A DNA stretch of 64,000 nucleotides from Sistotremastrum niveocremeum HHB9708 (Eukaryota; Basidiomycota; Agaricomycetes; Sistotremastrales; Sistotremastraceae): assembly GCA_001630475.1 (NCBI GenBank), contig KV419450.1, positions 87,193 through 151,192 on the forward strand. Direction: 5' to 3'. The notes beneath the pieces are model-generated. The model was not told the DNA's origin, did not search any database, and worked only from the letters and a program-made list of their open reading frames with translations. The position numbers were made by a program, and so were the translations under genes. This document shows, in pieces, positions 35,754 to 47,100 of the stretch; the stretch's first letter is position 1, and every line of letters starts with the position of its first letter.

Positions 35754-37246
35754 CTTGTCAATTCGCGTTTGCTGCGACGGACGAGAAACAGTCGCTCACC
35801 TTCTGCCTTAATATACTCGAAGCTCATAAAATCAACATCGTTGCCCACACGTTGTTATATCTGTTACAGCTCTTTCCGATTCACTTAGGACAACACCCTA
35901 AGGTCCATTCGTCTTCCTCGAGGTCTCTTTCCGAGGTCCCAGCTCGCCGTACAATACCAAAAATTATATTGTTTCATGGACATGTCGACGGCAGCCAATC
36001 GCGATGACAGAATAACGTTTCTGGAGAGGTGAACGTGCATTGTTACGTCGCGATGACATTGAAGTTTGTACGACTCTGAGATGATTGTCAGCACTATGCC
36101 AGCCTCTGTACGAGTGCCTTGACGAGTGCAGTCACTGCGGCGGTAACGCTCAAGACGGGCTTCCGAAATGCCCGAAATTCCGAACGCGACCTGATAAGAT
36201 AGTCAACAAACAGAGACTATCCAATCAGATAGCGACGATTTGGATTAGTCACTAGGTCGTGTCATCCGAAGCAGTGCGACCACAGTACCGCAACTGCGAC
36301 ATGTATGATACGACACAAATTTCAACGAAATAAGTCCATGAAACATTTTCTTCCGAGAGCCTGAATTTTGAGGCCTCGAGTCTACTATCGAATGCTATAC
36401 GCTTAGGATACTATAATCGTCATAATAATTAAATCGTGTTCCATACTTTGTCCATATTATTATTCCGCCGACACGTGTATCCTGTTTCTACTCAAGTGTG
36501 CGTTGAAAAGTGACGACCTTGTGTTGCAACTTGAGTTGCTGCACTCATGAATCTGTCCTTCCACTATCACTAGCGGTAGAGATACAGTATAACAATTATA
36601 TCCTAATCTGACCAGAGAGAACTCATCATGCGACTTCTCATGGGAGTAATAAAACTCGGTACCAGATGACTTGCATTCTACTTCATGAGCGCAATGGCAC
36701 CGATAATCGTCACAGGAAACTGGGCGACGGCTGTGAGACTCGGTCGCTTGACGAAAGACGTCGTTCGGACTGGGAGTCGAGTAAGTCGAGGGTCTCGATA
36801 GAGAACCTTTGATAGCGGTAGGCACCCAGCAATAGACACCATGATTCCCTGTAAGGAAACTCGAACGTCCCAGTATTGATGAAATGACTTTCGACACAAT
36901 CTTGTCAATGCATACGCACCAGACTAGATTTCGGCATTCCAGGCCTCGGCTCTTCTGATGCCGTTAAGGGACAACAACGTGGTGGTGATGAAAATTGAGC
37001 TACTTGTGAGAGACTTTCTCAACAAGTCGAAGCGCTTCCTCAAAATTGAATTTCGACTCAATGGTAAAAAGGTTCAGATTAGATAAGATATCTCTCACCT
37101 CTCACGTGGCCTTCCCGAATCCGGATATTCGCACTCCCCGAGCTTACAGACGGAATCCGCGGCATCCCACCCCATGACTGAGCGGAATATAAAGCCTTGA
37201 TCGTGCTTGAGAACGAGCCCTTTCTTCTTCTCAAACCGTCACCAGC
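35754..37246. promoter_or_regulatory. Divergent intergenic region between ABC transporter A and ABM3
   Basis: About 1.5 kb that must hold two divergent promoters. On the minus side a TATATTAAG sequence lies about 60 bp upstream of the transporter start. On the plus side TATAAAG at 37198-37204 is 43 bp before ABM3. A 145-codon minus frame (36897-36460) has no motif and was not called. Confidence 0.5.
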
Positions 37247-37776
37247 ATGAGTTCGAGCCCACAGAATATCAAATCTGGCCCCATCATTCTCGTCGCGACT
37301 GTAAGATTCCCTGATCAGATAAGGAGGTAATCCGATGGGATGACGTCATTTTGAATATTTTCAGCTAAACGCTGCGCCTGGGAAAGAGTCCGAGATTGCG
37401 AAACATTTGAAGATCATTTCGAAAGCCTCCAATTCGGATAAGGAACCGGGTTGTTTGACTTATCGTACTGTGCAGTACGAAACGAAATTCGTCGTATTTG
37501 AAGAGTGAGAAATTCCTTCTGTCAAGTTGCTAGGCCGGCCAATGATTAACTTGCTAATGGTCGCATCTGCTATCTGTTGCTTGTCATTGACAGATATGCC
37601 GATCAAGCTGCCGTTGACCAACACCTAACGAGCGAAGAGTTCCTCGCATTCAAGGCAGATCTCCCTACGATCCTTTCGGTAAGTGGTCGGCAACCGTCGG
37701 TTACTCAATAAAGGAGCCGGAGACTCACTGCGTGTAGGGTGATCCGAATCTGAGTTTCTACTCTGAGTTTAAGTAA
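37247..37776 (+). CDS. ABM-fold small protein 3
   Basis: Four exons starting MSSSPQNIKSGPIILVAT, then LNAAPGKESEIAKHLKIISKASN, KEPGCLTYRTVQYETKFVVFEE, YADQAAVDQHLTSEEFLAF and GDPNLSFYSEFK. EPGCLTYR and the H.. EEFLAF helix are textbook ABM features. It resembles ABM4 more than ABM1/2 (KSG.II.VA, PGKES..AKHL, SEEF.AF), so two pairs exist. It is on the plus strand, divergent from ABC transporter A and 550 bp from ABM4. Confidence 0.84.
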
Positions 37777-38280
37777 TCTCATCACGGCGAAACGAGCTCG
37801 GCACGAACATTGCGAGCCGTTTGATCGGCGTTGAAGGGTCTGATTCCAAATCTTGACAAGAAATAATCGCGCAGCGTTGTCTTTCAAAGTAAACAAATGA
37901 TGAATATAAAGATCGAGTCAACAGTCCAGAGCGCAATTAATGGCTCACACTGATTCGTCTCCGATAATCGAAACTCGAGACTGAGTTTATCGGCATCTTT
38001 CGAGTACGAAGTCCTACGGCCGTGCTATGATTCAGTAGTATGAAGGAACGGCATGCGACGGCCGCAGCGTCAGAGTCGAAGGCGCCGGCGCCGGCCCTGC
38101 GGAATTGAATGTTGGCTGTGTGAGAGATCAGATAAGATGCCTTTGGACAGCCTCAAAGGATGAACGATGATAGTGTGACTTACGCAAGTTGTGCAAATGC
38201 TCGGATCATCCTCAGATCAGTCGTAACGCTGAGCAAGTTGCTCGGCGCCGGGTAGGGTCTGAGGGACAGAGGGACAAATC
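37777..38280. other. Intergenic between ABM3 and ABM4
   Basis: About 500 bp with no gene recognised. It includes a short GCCGGCGCCGGC-type palindrome near 38085. Confidence 0.4.
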
Positions 38281-38288
38281 TATATAAG
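38281..38288 (+). promoter_or_regulatory. TATA box of ABM4
   Basis: TATATAAG lies 48 bp upstream of the ABM4 start at 38329. Confidence 0.6.
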
Positions 38289-38328
38289 AGGTCCAAGTAA
38301 CATTGAAGGACCTTCACTCTCAAACATC

Positions 38329-38817
38329 ATGAGCTCTGATCTCGCAAACATCAAGTCTGGACACATCATTGTCGTCGCCGAGGTAAGCAGGACCTCTATC
38401 CCTCGATAGATCATACAGATGAACGGAAATCGATTCGTTAGGGCGAAGCGATTCCGGGAAAAGAGTCTCAAGTCGCCAAACATCTGACGACGATCGCTGC
38501 ACTAGCAAATTCTGATGCTGAACCTGGCGTATTGGTTTATCGAGTTGTTCAATACGAGACGAAGTTCGTCACTTTTGAAGAGTACGTGTTGCTCTCAGGT
38601 CAAGCGATAGCGGGAAGATTTGTTAATGACATGATCCCAGATATGTAGACGCGGCATCAGTTGCAAGTCATCTAGGCAGCAAGGAGTTCGTTGCCTTCCA
38701 GCAGGATTTTGCTAACATTCTCGTCGGCGTGAGTCTTTGATGAATTATTCTGCGAATGGCTATCTGAAGTTGCACTAGGGAGCACCCAAGCTGGGATTCT
38801 ATTCCGAAATCAAGTGA
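38329..38817 (+). CDS. ABM-fold small protein 4
   Basis: Four exons starting MSSDLANIKSGHIIVVAE, then GEAIPGKESQVAKHLTTIAALAN, AEPGVLVYRVVQYETKFVTFEE, YVDAASVASHLGSKEFVAFQQDFANILVG and GAPKLGFYSEIK. The Cys of the EPGC motif present in copies 1-3 is Val here. Exon structure is identical to the sister genes. It is followed about 1 kb downstream by SDR copy 6 on the same strand. Confidence 0.84.
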
Positions 38818-39778
38818 GCCCTATAATCGATGGAGCCTTGGGATTGAAGGGTGAATGCGTCGATTGAGCTCGAGTCAGTGCAGAGAACGTCGAAGAAGTT
38901 TTGTCTGGAATGTTCAGCAATAAAAATTGATATAATATTTCTTCAGCCGATAATCATCGACTTGCTTTGAAAGATTCTTGATCCGTGTACCTTCGATGGT
39001 AGAGGTCCGTAGCTGTTCACTACTGTACTGTAACTTCGTGAACTCGACTCAAGGTTGAGCTTAGCGGATGACGTAAGCACATCTGGAAGCAGTCTTTTTC
39101 GATCACGACGACGTTCCAGCGACACAAGCAGTTTTATCCAAGCATTAATATTCGTCCCCAGCACACTTCCCGACGCAATTTTCCTGACTCTTGACGCTCA
39201 AGTCTTTCAGCCGCGTGCAGAGGAGGATATTCAGCTCCTCAATGGCAAGCTTGTAGCCCTGTGCCAAAAATGACGCGATCAACAACCAAGCTCTCGCCAC
39301 CCATTCCACGAGCAGCAACACACTACAATTTAGTACAAAGCTCGGTGAGTCTCGGGCATCCCATCTATACATCATCAGGAACACTCACCGACGCCGACGT
39401 TCTCGCCGACAGATCCCTCGATGACTTCGCTGTATGAGAGTCGCCATGATTCGTCATAAGACGTCTTTGCTCGGTCGAGCTTGAAGAGCTCGGTGTGTCC
39501 CTTGCTAACCGAGGGCATCCTCGGGCTGTTCCTTACTCTGAGCTCGGTTGTGTACATGGAGTGACCTGCTATAGTGTGTCTATAGGCTATTTCAAGGATA
39601 TCGACTTGGGAGGCGAGAGGAGTGGGCAACGCTTCGCCGAGGGGGTTCTCCTTTCCAGGCCGAGGAATGTCATGTTAAGAGAGCTCAAGGAGGCTCTATA
39701 AAACCTGCTCGTCAACTCGAAGATCGTACCAAGCTACCTCCCTCAATCACAGCTCGGTATCATACCATCGATTCTACA
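38818..39778. other. Intergenic with possible minus-strand gene relic and SDR6 promoter
   Basis: On the minus strand, roughly 39670-39376 is a long open frame with protein-like composition (TELFKLDRAKTSYDESWRL, EVIEGSVGENVGV). It ends at a GT donor and is followed by AT-richer sequence without a clear next exon. There is no start codon near its beginning and no known motif. It may be a leftover exon of a lost gene. TATAAAA at 39697-39703 is 76 bp before the SDR6 start. Confidence 0.35.
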
Positions 39779-40923
39779 ATGCCTGCTCCTCCAGAAGATC
39801 TCCCCGTCACCCTCCATCACGAGTACGTTTCCCATCTTCACAAACCTCCATCCATTGAATTTCGATGTAGCATATACCCCGGTATCGACCCTACGTCTCA
39901 TTTCAAGAATAAAACCTACGCCAGAAAAATCGTCCTCATCACCGGCTCATCACGCGGTATAGGACAAGAAATAGCTTTATTCTACGCTCGATCCGGCGCA
40001 TCTCTAGCTCTTCTCGCCAGGGATCAAGCTTCTCTCGACGTCGTCAAGGAGTTGATTCTTAAGGATGAGGAGGTTGTGAAGGACGGGAGTGTGAGAGTTG
40101 AAGTTTTCGTGGCGGATGTTTGTGATGTGAAGGAGGTTGAGGGCGCTGTGAGAGGTGCTGTTGGGAAGTTTGGGAAGTTGGATATTGTTGTTGCAAATGC
40201 TGGGAAGGCGGATTTATACGATCGACGTACGTCCTTTCACTCGTTTCTTCATTCCGACTCAAGCTCATTGAGACGACAGCTTTCACGGAAGACGATCCGG
40301 AGAAATGGTGGAAGACTGTTGAAGTCAACCTCAGAGGCGTGTACAATATCGCACAGTCAGTCCATCCTCCTCGACTTGCGCGTTCGATCTAATGTATACC
40401 AGCTATTCCCTCCCTTATCTCGATAAGACCTCCGGATATTTTATCATTACATCCTCTCTAGCAGCTCAGGCTCGATTCCCCTTCCTCAGCCCCTACTCCG
40501 TCTCCAAACACGCCGTGGGCCGGTTAAACGAATACATCGCCCTCGGTACGCTCTCTTTTTCTCCACTCCCACTAATCCGATCTAATACGAATACGATGCA
40601 GAACACCCCAAAGTTAAATCCATAGCATTCCACCCCGGCGCGATCAAAACAGCAATAACAGCAACAAATCCCTCAATGGCTCAATATTGCATCGATACAC
40701 TTCAACTTCCCGCTGCGGCGGTTCTGAGATTCACTTCTGGGAAGGCGGATTGGCTTTCTGGGCGGTGAGTCTTCATTTTTCTGATGAGAGGGTGGGATGT
40801 TGATGCGGTGTGATGGGAAGGTATTTTAATGCGAATTGGGATTTTGGGGAGGTTGAGGAGAGGTTTAGGGGGAGGATTGTTGAGGATGGGGGACTTGTTA
40901 GTCGGCTTGCTGTTCTGCTTTGA
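39779..40923 (+). CDS. Short-chain dehydrogenase/reductase, cluster copy 6
   Basis: Six exons starting MPAPPEDLPVTLHHDIYPGIDPTSHFKNKTYARK. Motifs are TGSSRGIGQEIALFYARSGA, LLARDQASLDVV, FVADVCDVKEVEGAV, VVANAGKADLYDR, EDDPEKWWKTVEVNLRGVYNIAH, YFIITSSLAAQ and SPYSVSKHAVGRLNEY. The C-terminus has FHPGAIKTAITATNPSMAQYCID, LQLPAAAVLRFTSGKADWLSG and ends SRLAVLL. Catalytic Asn, Ser, Tyr and Lys are all present. It is a sister of copy 7, with shared DLYDR and the PEKWWKT segment, and is separated from copies 1-5 by the ABM and ABC genes. Confidence 0.9.
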
Positions 40924-41557
40924 GAGGAGTCAGGAAATGATAGTGCATACGGCCCGTATCTGATGTTGATGACGCAGAGTGTTGAATTCGAGATTGTTTG
41001 TTTGTTTATTTCCTTTGGACCCGTTCGGAGAATGATGTAGTCCCTAATCACGAGGTGTAGTGTTCGAACGTTCATCATCAATGATCCTGGAGCGACGTCA
41101 ATTCTCAATTCTTGTTATCTTGGATGACGATGAGGGTTGATTATGGATGACTGCGGATAAGCCCGGACCCTTTTATGTCGAGTCAAGATACCGGATTCGG
41201 CATAATCATCTCACTGTCATCTCTACTGTAGCGCTCACGTTGCTCACGTCAAGGGTCAAGGGTCAAAGCTCGAGGCTCAAAGTTACAATTGAAATGGGAA
41301 TCAAGACTATTGCCGGTGGGTAGAGCCATAAGGGTAGCATAACGGGACTCGGCATTCTGGTACGCGTACGGGTTCGAATTCGAATTCGAAATGGACTTTA
41401 TTAGGCGACGCTCGAGTTTAAAAAGCCTGGACAATGGACATCGATATCGCTCGACTCGAGTTCTCAGGCTGCTAAACTCGGCCGCTGCTGATCTTGCTAT
41501 TCTCGCTGGTGCTACTGCTAGTCGTAGTGCGACTGAAGCGATATCTCACTTGCATCA
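40924..41557. other. Intergenic between SDR copies 6 and 7
   Basis: About 630 bp. Short direct repeats are visible (GTCAAGGGTCAAGGGTCAAAG near 41250, GTTCGAATTCGAATTCGAA near 41371). A TTTAAAAAG at about 41418 is a poor TATA candidate for copy 7. Confidence 0.4.
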
Positions 41558-42906
41558 ATGCCTATCCCACCTGAAGATCTCCCCGTCAAAATCCATCACG
41601 AGTACGCCCCCTCCACCCCCTCCATCCCCCCATTCCTCACTAACATAATCCTACATCATCCAGTATTTATCCCGGCATCGACCCAACACCCCACTTCGAG
41701 CAAAAGACATACACCGGCAAAACAGTCCTAATAGCAGGAGCATCCCGCGGTATCGGAGCGTGTATTGCGAGATTCTATGCGCGGGCTGGAGCTAATCTTG
41801 CCTTGATGGCTCGGTCTGAGGCTTCGCTTTCTACTGTGAAGGAGGATATATTAAAACTTGTGCCTGATGCACGAGTTGGGGTGTTTGAGGGGGATGTGTG
41901 TGATGTTGGGGATGTTGAGAGGGTTGTTAGGGAGGTTGTGGGTGATGGTACTGATGCGGGGTTGGGTAGGAGGTTAGATATTGTCGTTGCTTGTGCTGGG
42001 AAGGTTGATTTATACGATCGACGTACGTCCATCTTTTTCTTTCTCTCGATGAAGCAGATTTTCCAAATGACGAGGTGATGGTAGCATTTACGCAAGATGA
42101 TCCTGAGAAGTGGTGGAAGACAATCGAAGTTAATCTCAGAGGGGTATATAACATCGCTCAGTACGTCCCCCCCTCTCCCATCATCCCCCTTACTCACTTT
42201 ATTAAATTTGGATGAACGAAAGTTTCACGCTCCCGCATCTTGATAAGACAGAGGGATACTTCATAATAACATCCTCAACAGCTGCTCAATGCCGTATACC
42301 TTTGATAAGTCCTTATGCGATATCTAAACATGCTGTTGGTCGTTTGAATGAATATATCCCCATCGGTTCGTCTTCTTCCTCCTCTCCTCCCCCTCCCCTC
42401 TCTCCCTTCTCCTCAACTGACTAATAATTTCAATTTCAATTTCGATTTCGATTTCGATTTCGATTTTGATTTTGATTCTGATTCTGATTTTTATTCTTAT
42501 TCTGATACGCAGAACATCCGAAAGTCAAATCAATAGCATTCCACCCCGGCACGATAAAAACGGCAATGACAGATATGAACCCATCCATCGCGGAATGGTG
42601 TGTTGATAGTGTTGAGTTGGCGGCGGGGTGTTGTTTGAAGTTGACGGGGGGTGGGGCGGATTGGTTATCTGGTCGGTACGTTTTTCTTCTTTCTATTTTT
42701 ATTCCTATTTCCTATTGGTTATTCTCTATTCGTTATTCGTTCGATGTGGATGGTTTGGATTGTGTGAATTTGTAATGTGGGAGATGGCTGATTTGAGGAC
42801 TAGGTTTTATGATGCGACTTGGGATTTTGATGAGGTTGAGGAAAAGTGGAAAGAGAGGATTGTGGAGGATGGGGGGTTGGTTAGTCGGCTTTCTATCCCG
42901 GTCTAA
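41558..42906 (+). CDS. Short-chain dehydrogenase/reductase, cluster copy 7 (divergent)
   Basis: Six exons starting MPIPPEDLPVKIHHDIYPGIDPTPHFEQKTY. The cofactor motif reads AGASRGIGACIARFYARAGA instead of TG.SRGIG. The NAG motif reads VVACAGK, where the Asn conserved in the six sisters is Cys. A nine-residue insertion (DGTDAGLGR) precedes it. The later part is normal: DDPEKWWKTIEVNLRGVYNIAH, YFIITSSTAAQ, SPYAISKHAVGRLNEY, HPGTIKTAMTDMNPS and ATWDFDEVEEKW, ending SRLSIPV. It keeps Ser, Tyr and Lys but has the weakest cofactor-site agreement of the family, so it may be relaxed or neofunctionalised. The intron before EHPKVKS is stretched by a hexamer repeat. Confidence 0.85.
42429..42510. repeat. 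TTTCGA/TTTTGA/TTCTGA hexamer tract in SDR7 intron
   Basis: Tandem hexamers TTTCAA, TTTCGA (several), TTTTGA and GATTCT-like units grade into each other within the intron before the EHPKVK exon. This makes the intron about three times longer than at the same position in sister genes. Confidence 0.75.
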
Positions 42907-44107
42907 TTTTTCTCGTGGATCGTTTCGATTTGATTTATTTTGGGCTTTGGGTTTTGGGCTTTGAGTTTGGGTGTCGGGAGATTGGAAATGTGGGGAAATT
43001 GGGAATTTTCGTGGACTTTTGGTTTTATTGGGGGCTTTTGGTTGTTTGATGTGTCGCGATCGTCTTTGGGAATATATTGAAATCGTACAGTAAGTCAGTA
43101 ACAGAGGAACGTCGTGAGTACCGGGACGAGACGAACGGGAGTCGGGAGCATGGTACTGAGATTTGAGATGCCGTCTTTGACGAGGCTCGTACTCTCAGCT
43201 TTCTATGTCATCCAAAATGGCACAGGTCGTCCGTTGAGCAGGCGATTACGACGGTAGAGCACTTGAAAGCTTGATTGTAAAGCAATATTATCGTCTCCAT
43301 TGATCGATTGATCGCGATGATTCTCTCATCATGAGATATTAGTGCGATTTTTGGAGATCTCAGACTGGACGAAAGAATTCGGCCAGTGAGATCTTTGGAA
43401 TGAACTAGAGCAGAATCAATTGATGAAGGTCATGGGCCCTTTGGTCCCAAAGAGGATCAAAGACAGAACAGCCACAGCACAGCCTGGCGGATACAGAGCG
43501 CGCAGCAGGAAGCTTCTGAGACGTACTCACAGTCCGACTTCGAAGCAACCTCGGAAGCAACTCTTGAAGCAACTGCGGAAGCAGAACAGATCTGGCGATC
43601 GAGTCGAGTCATTCAGCAATCGGCCCTCAAATGGCACGAAGAAATCGCCCATGAAGCAAACTCGACGATACAATTAGCAATAGCAATATCATCACTTATG
43701 CCCGTTCGCCGAAATGGGGTGACAGGAAGAAAGAAGAGCGCCAAAGTCTAATTGGACACTCTCGTTAGCATCACATCCGAACTTCCGAAATTCTCGGCAT
43801 CTCGGAAGCACTCGATCATTGACTGGCATCATCACGGCGGAAGACCGCGCACACGACTGTCCCTCTTCCTCATTGGATACTCTCGTTAGTGTCACTGTCT
43901 CGTATGGTCCATCGAGATTATGGGCGAGATTCTGGCGCTTGCGGGGGTTTTGGAGGGAGTTGACTAATTGGAGGAGGGGGCCTAGGGGTAAATATAGATG
44001 CATGGTGGATGTGACTGGATGGAATTCGGGGTATATAAGCTGGTGAGATTGATGAGCTGATCGTCGTCGTCGTTTCAGTTCTTGGCTGACGAGCTGCAAC
44101 AGAAAGA
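42907..44107. other. Intergenic with an unexplained open frame and ABC transporter B promoter
   Basis: About 1.2 kb. From 43404 to 43751 the plus strand stays open for 116 codons with coding-like composition: ATSEATLEATAEAEQIWRS, WHEEIAHEANSTIQLAIAI. The only ATG is near its end, so it would need an upstream exon. No family was recognised. TATATAAG at 44032-44039 lies 69 bp before the transporter start codon. Confidence 0.35.
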
Positions 44108-47100
44108 ATGACTAGAGCGAGTGCGACGCTCGACGTGCTCCCTGGAGCCTTTGTGCTCTTCCTCGGTCTGCTGTATGCACTCTCGTATATCCGCGTGTTA
44201 CGAGAGTGGTCGGCAAAGTTCTACGACCCCTTCAAGCCTTTCATCGTCTTACCAACGTCTGCTCGTCCTCGAAAGAAATATACATTTCGTATTGTACTCC
44301 TGCTCGTCCTCGCCTTCGCGCTTGTCGTCCTTCGCGTCGTCATCCTTGGGTCTGAGGGTGTCAACGTCGTCGGCGTCGTAGCCCTCCTTCCACCTGTTTA
44401 CATCCTCAGCTCCCTCAGCTACTCGCCTCCTTCAACACCTCCATACAAAATCCTCCTTACGCTGATCTTATTCCTCCTCGCTCCCTTCTCCAAGATCTTC
44501 TCCATCATCCACGATTCTATCGTCGGTACACCCATCGACGCATTGTCTGTATGGAAGAATGTAGCAGAGCTCGTCTGCGTGCTGGCTTTGATCGGCGGCA
44601 TATTGGGCATGCCGTTGGCTATTCCAGCGGACGACATCGATCCATCCCAAATCGTACGTCCATCCCCGTTACTTTCCCCCCTCACAAATCTGACTCTTAA
44701 ATCGATGTACAGGGAAAAGAAATCTCGCCGGAGGACTATTCGACTCTCTTTGAGATGATAACTTTCTCATGGATATACCCTCTTATCCGTCTCGTGCGTC
44801 CCTTTCGTCCTCGATGAACACTCATTCTAACTAAGATCCTAGGGATCGACGAAAACGCTCTCGGAAGAAGACGTATGGGCGCTCTCACCCTCTATGCAAT
44901 CCCGTCCTCTCTTTACCAAATTCTCCGCAATCAAGTACGTATCCTTTCTTCTCTCAAGAACACTATAATAGGATGCTGATTGGTGCGTTAGGACGAAGAG
45001 TCTCGTACGACGTATCATACGAGCTAACGCGAGAGATCTGACCTTGGATCTCGTGCTGATGGTCGTCTCTGTCATACTCTCTTACGCGAGTCCTTACTTC
45101 CTCAAACAAATCCTCGACGCTCTCACTCTCCCTCCATCCACATCTTCCCCTTCCTCTCCCTCCTCTTCCTCCTTCCCCGCATTCTCCTCCCCCACCTCCA
45201 CCTCCACGTTCTCGGCCTCGGCTTCCGGATCCGCTGCATCCGTCGACGTCGACGTCGACGCCGAAAGACTAATCCGCGCAACATCAGCAGCCCTCTCCCT
45301 ATTCTTCTTCCAACTCCTCAAATCCCAAGCGGATCTCTTTCACCTGTATCATGGACGAAGAGCGAGTTCGAGGATTAGGAGTGAGCTTATGTGTGCTGTT
45401 TATGAGAAGGCGTTGAGGAGGAGGGATTTTGGAGGTGTTACTGCTACGAGTGCGACCGGAGCGAGCACGAACACGAATGAGAAAGGTTCGACGAACGAGA
45501 AGAAGCCTTCAAAGGACGGGAAGGACGGGACGAAAGAGACGAAAGAGAAGGATAAGAAAGAGAAGGGGAAGAAGCCAAAGGAGACGGGAAAGAAGGAGGA
45601 TCCAAACGCGAAACCGGATAGCGCGGATATAGGCAAGATCGTTCAGCTGATGTCTTCCGACGCGGAGAGATGTGCGAATATGGCGAGTGGGATATATTAT
45701 CTCTACGTACGTCCTCCCTCCCTTCCCCCCGTTCCATCTCCTCAACGTTTTTGTTAATCGTAAAATGTAGGGAGCTCCGGTTGAAATTTTGTTCGCTGTG
45801 ACATTCCTCTACCAGTACGTCCCCCATCCCCTCCCTCCCCTCCCAATCCAACAATCTGACAAACCGACGTAAATAGGCTCCTAGGACTATCCACCTTCGC
45901 AGGTCTCCTCCCTATAATACTCCTCTACCCCTTCTCATCCTATCTCTCCAAACGCGCCGTCCGTCTATCCAAAGAACTTCTCCAAGCTAAGGATCGAAGA
46001 ACTAAGATTCTGAGCGAGGTGGTGGGGGGTGTGAGAGGTTTGAAGTGGTGGGGGTGGGGTGATCCGGGGAGGTGGATTGGGAGACTTATGCGTATGCGGG
46101 AGATTGAGGTTGGGATTATGATTAAAGGTACGGTTCTTCTGAGCTTTCGAGAGAGTTGATGGTTGTCAGCTCTGATGAGATGATTGATTGATTGATTGAT
46201 TGATGATTGATGTAGGACGTGTGAATACGCTGGCGTTGAATTTTATTTGGAGTGTGGGACCTATATGTGTTAATGTGCTGTCATTCGCTTCTTTCGTGCT
46301 TTTGGAGAGGAAGGAATTAAGCGTCTCTGTGGCTTTTACCGTATGTCCCCTCCCCTCTCTCAATTCTACCAATTCCCCAATTTCACAATTTCACAATTTC
46401 ACAATTTCACAACGACTAAAATATGAATGACTGATTATTGTGGGTGGGTAGAGCGTGGCGTTGTTGAATATGCTGAGGTCCCCTTTGAACACGATTCCGC
46501 AGTATATCGTTACTGTGCTTCAGACTAGGGTGTCGGTGGAGAGGATTGCGTGGTTCTTGGATGAGGAGGAGGTTGAGGGGCAATTTTCTGGGCTTGCTTT
46601 GGCGGATTCGACGGATTCGGATTTAGGTATGACTTTTGGTATGACTTTTGGTTCGATGGGTGTGAATTTGACTGATGGTGTGGCTGCTGTGGTAGCTGCT
46701 GCGGATTTGCGAGGGGATGCGAATATCGGAGAGGATGCTGAGGCAGCCTTGCACGAAGACGGAACTCGAGGAGGAAATGGAGATGATCGTGAGGAAATTC
46801 CTCGAGGACCGGGACCGGAATTGGGAATTGTGAATGGGTGGTTTAAATGGAATGAGGTGGACCGGTCAACGGTGGAAGGGAATAAGAACAGCGATGGGAT
46901 TCTGGGGAGGATGAGAGGGGCTTTGAGATCGGTTTGGAAGTGGAGGTCATCTTCGATCTTGCCTACGACGGCTTCGACTTCGACTTCCGCCGCACCTGCT
47001 ATCACTACCTCGGTGCATACTCCCTCTCACCTCGACGCATCGTCAACTACCATCCCAAACGATATCACATCGACCTCTGCTTCGGCTTCTGCAGACGCGA

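Noticed and set aside
36460-36897. Minus-strand 145-codon open frame in the divergent region before ABM3
   Set aside because: Composition is Cys/Ser/His-rich without hydrophobic pattern or motif; it lies in a promoter interval and shows no splice logic.
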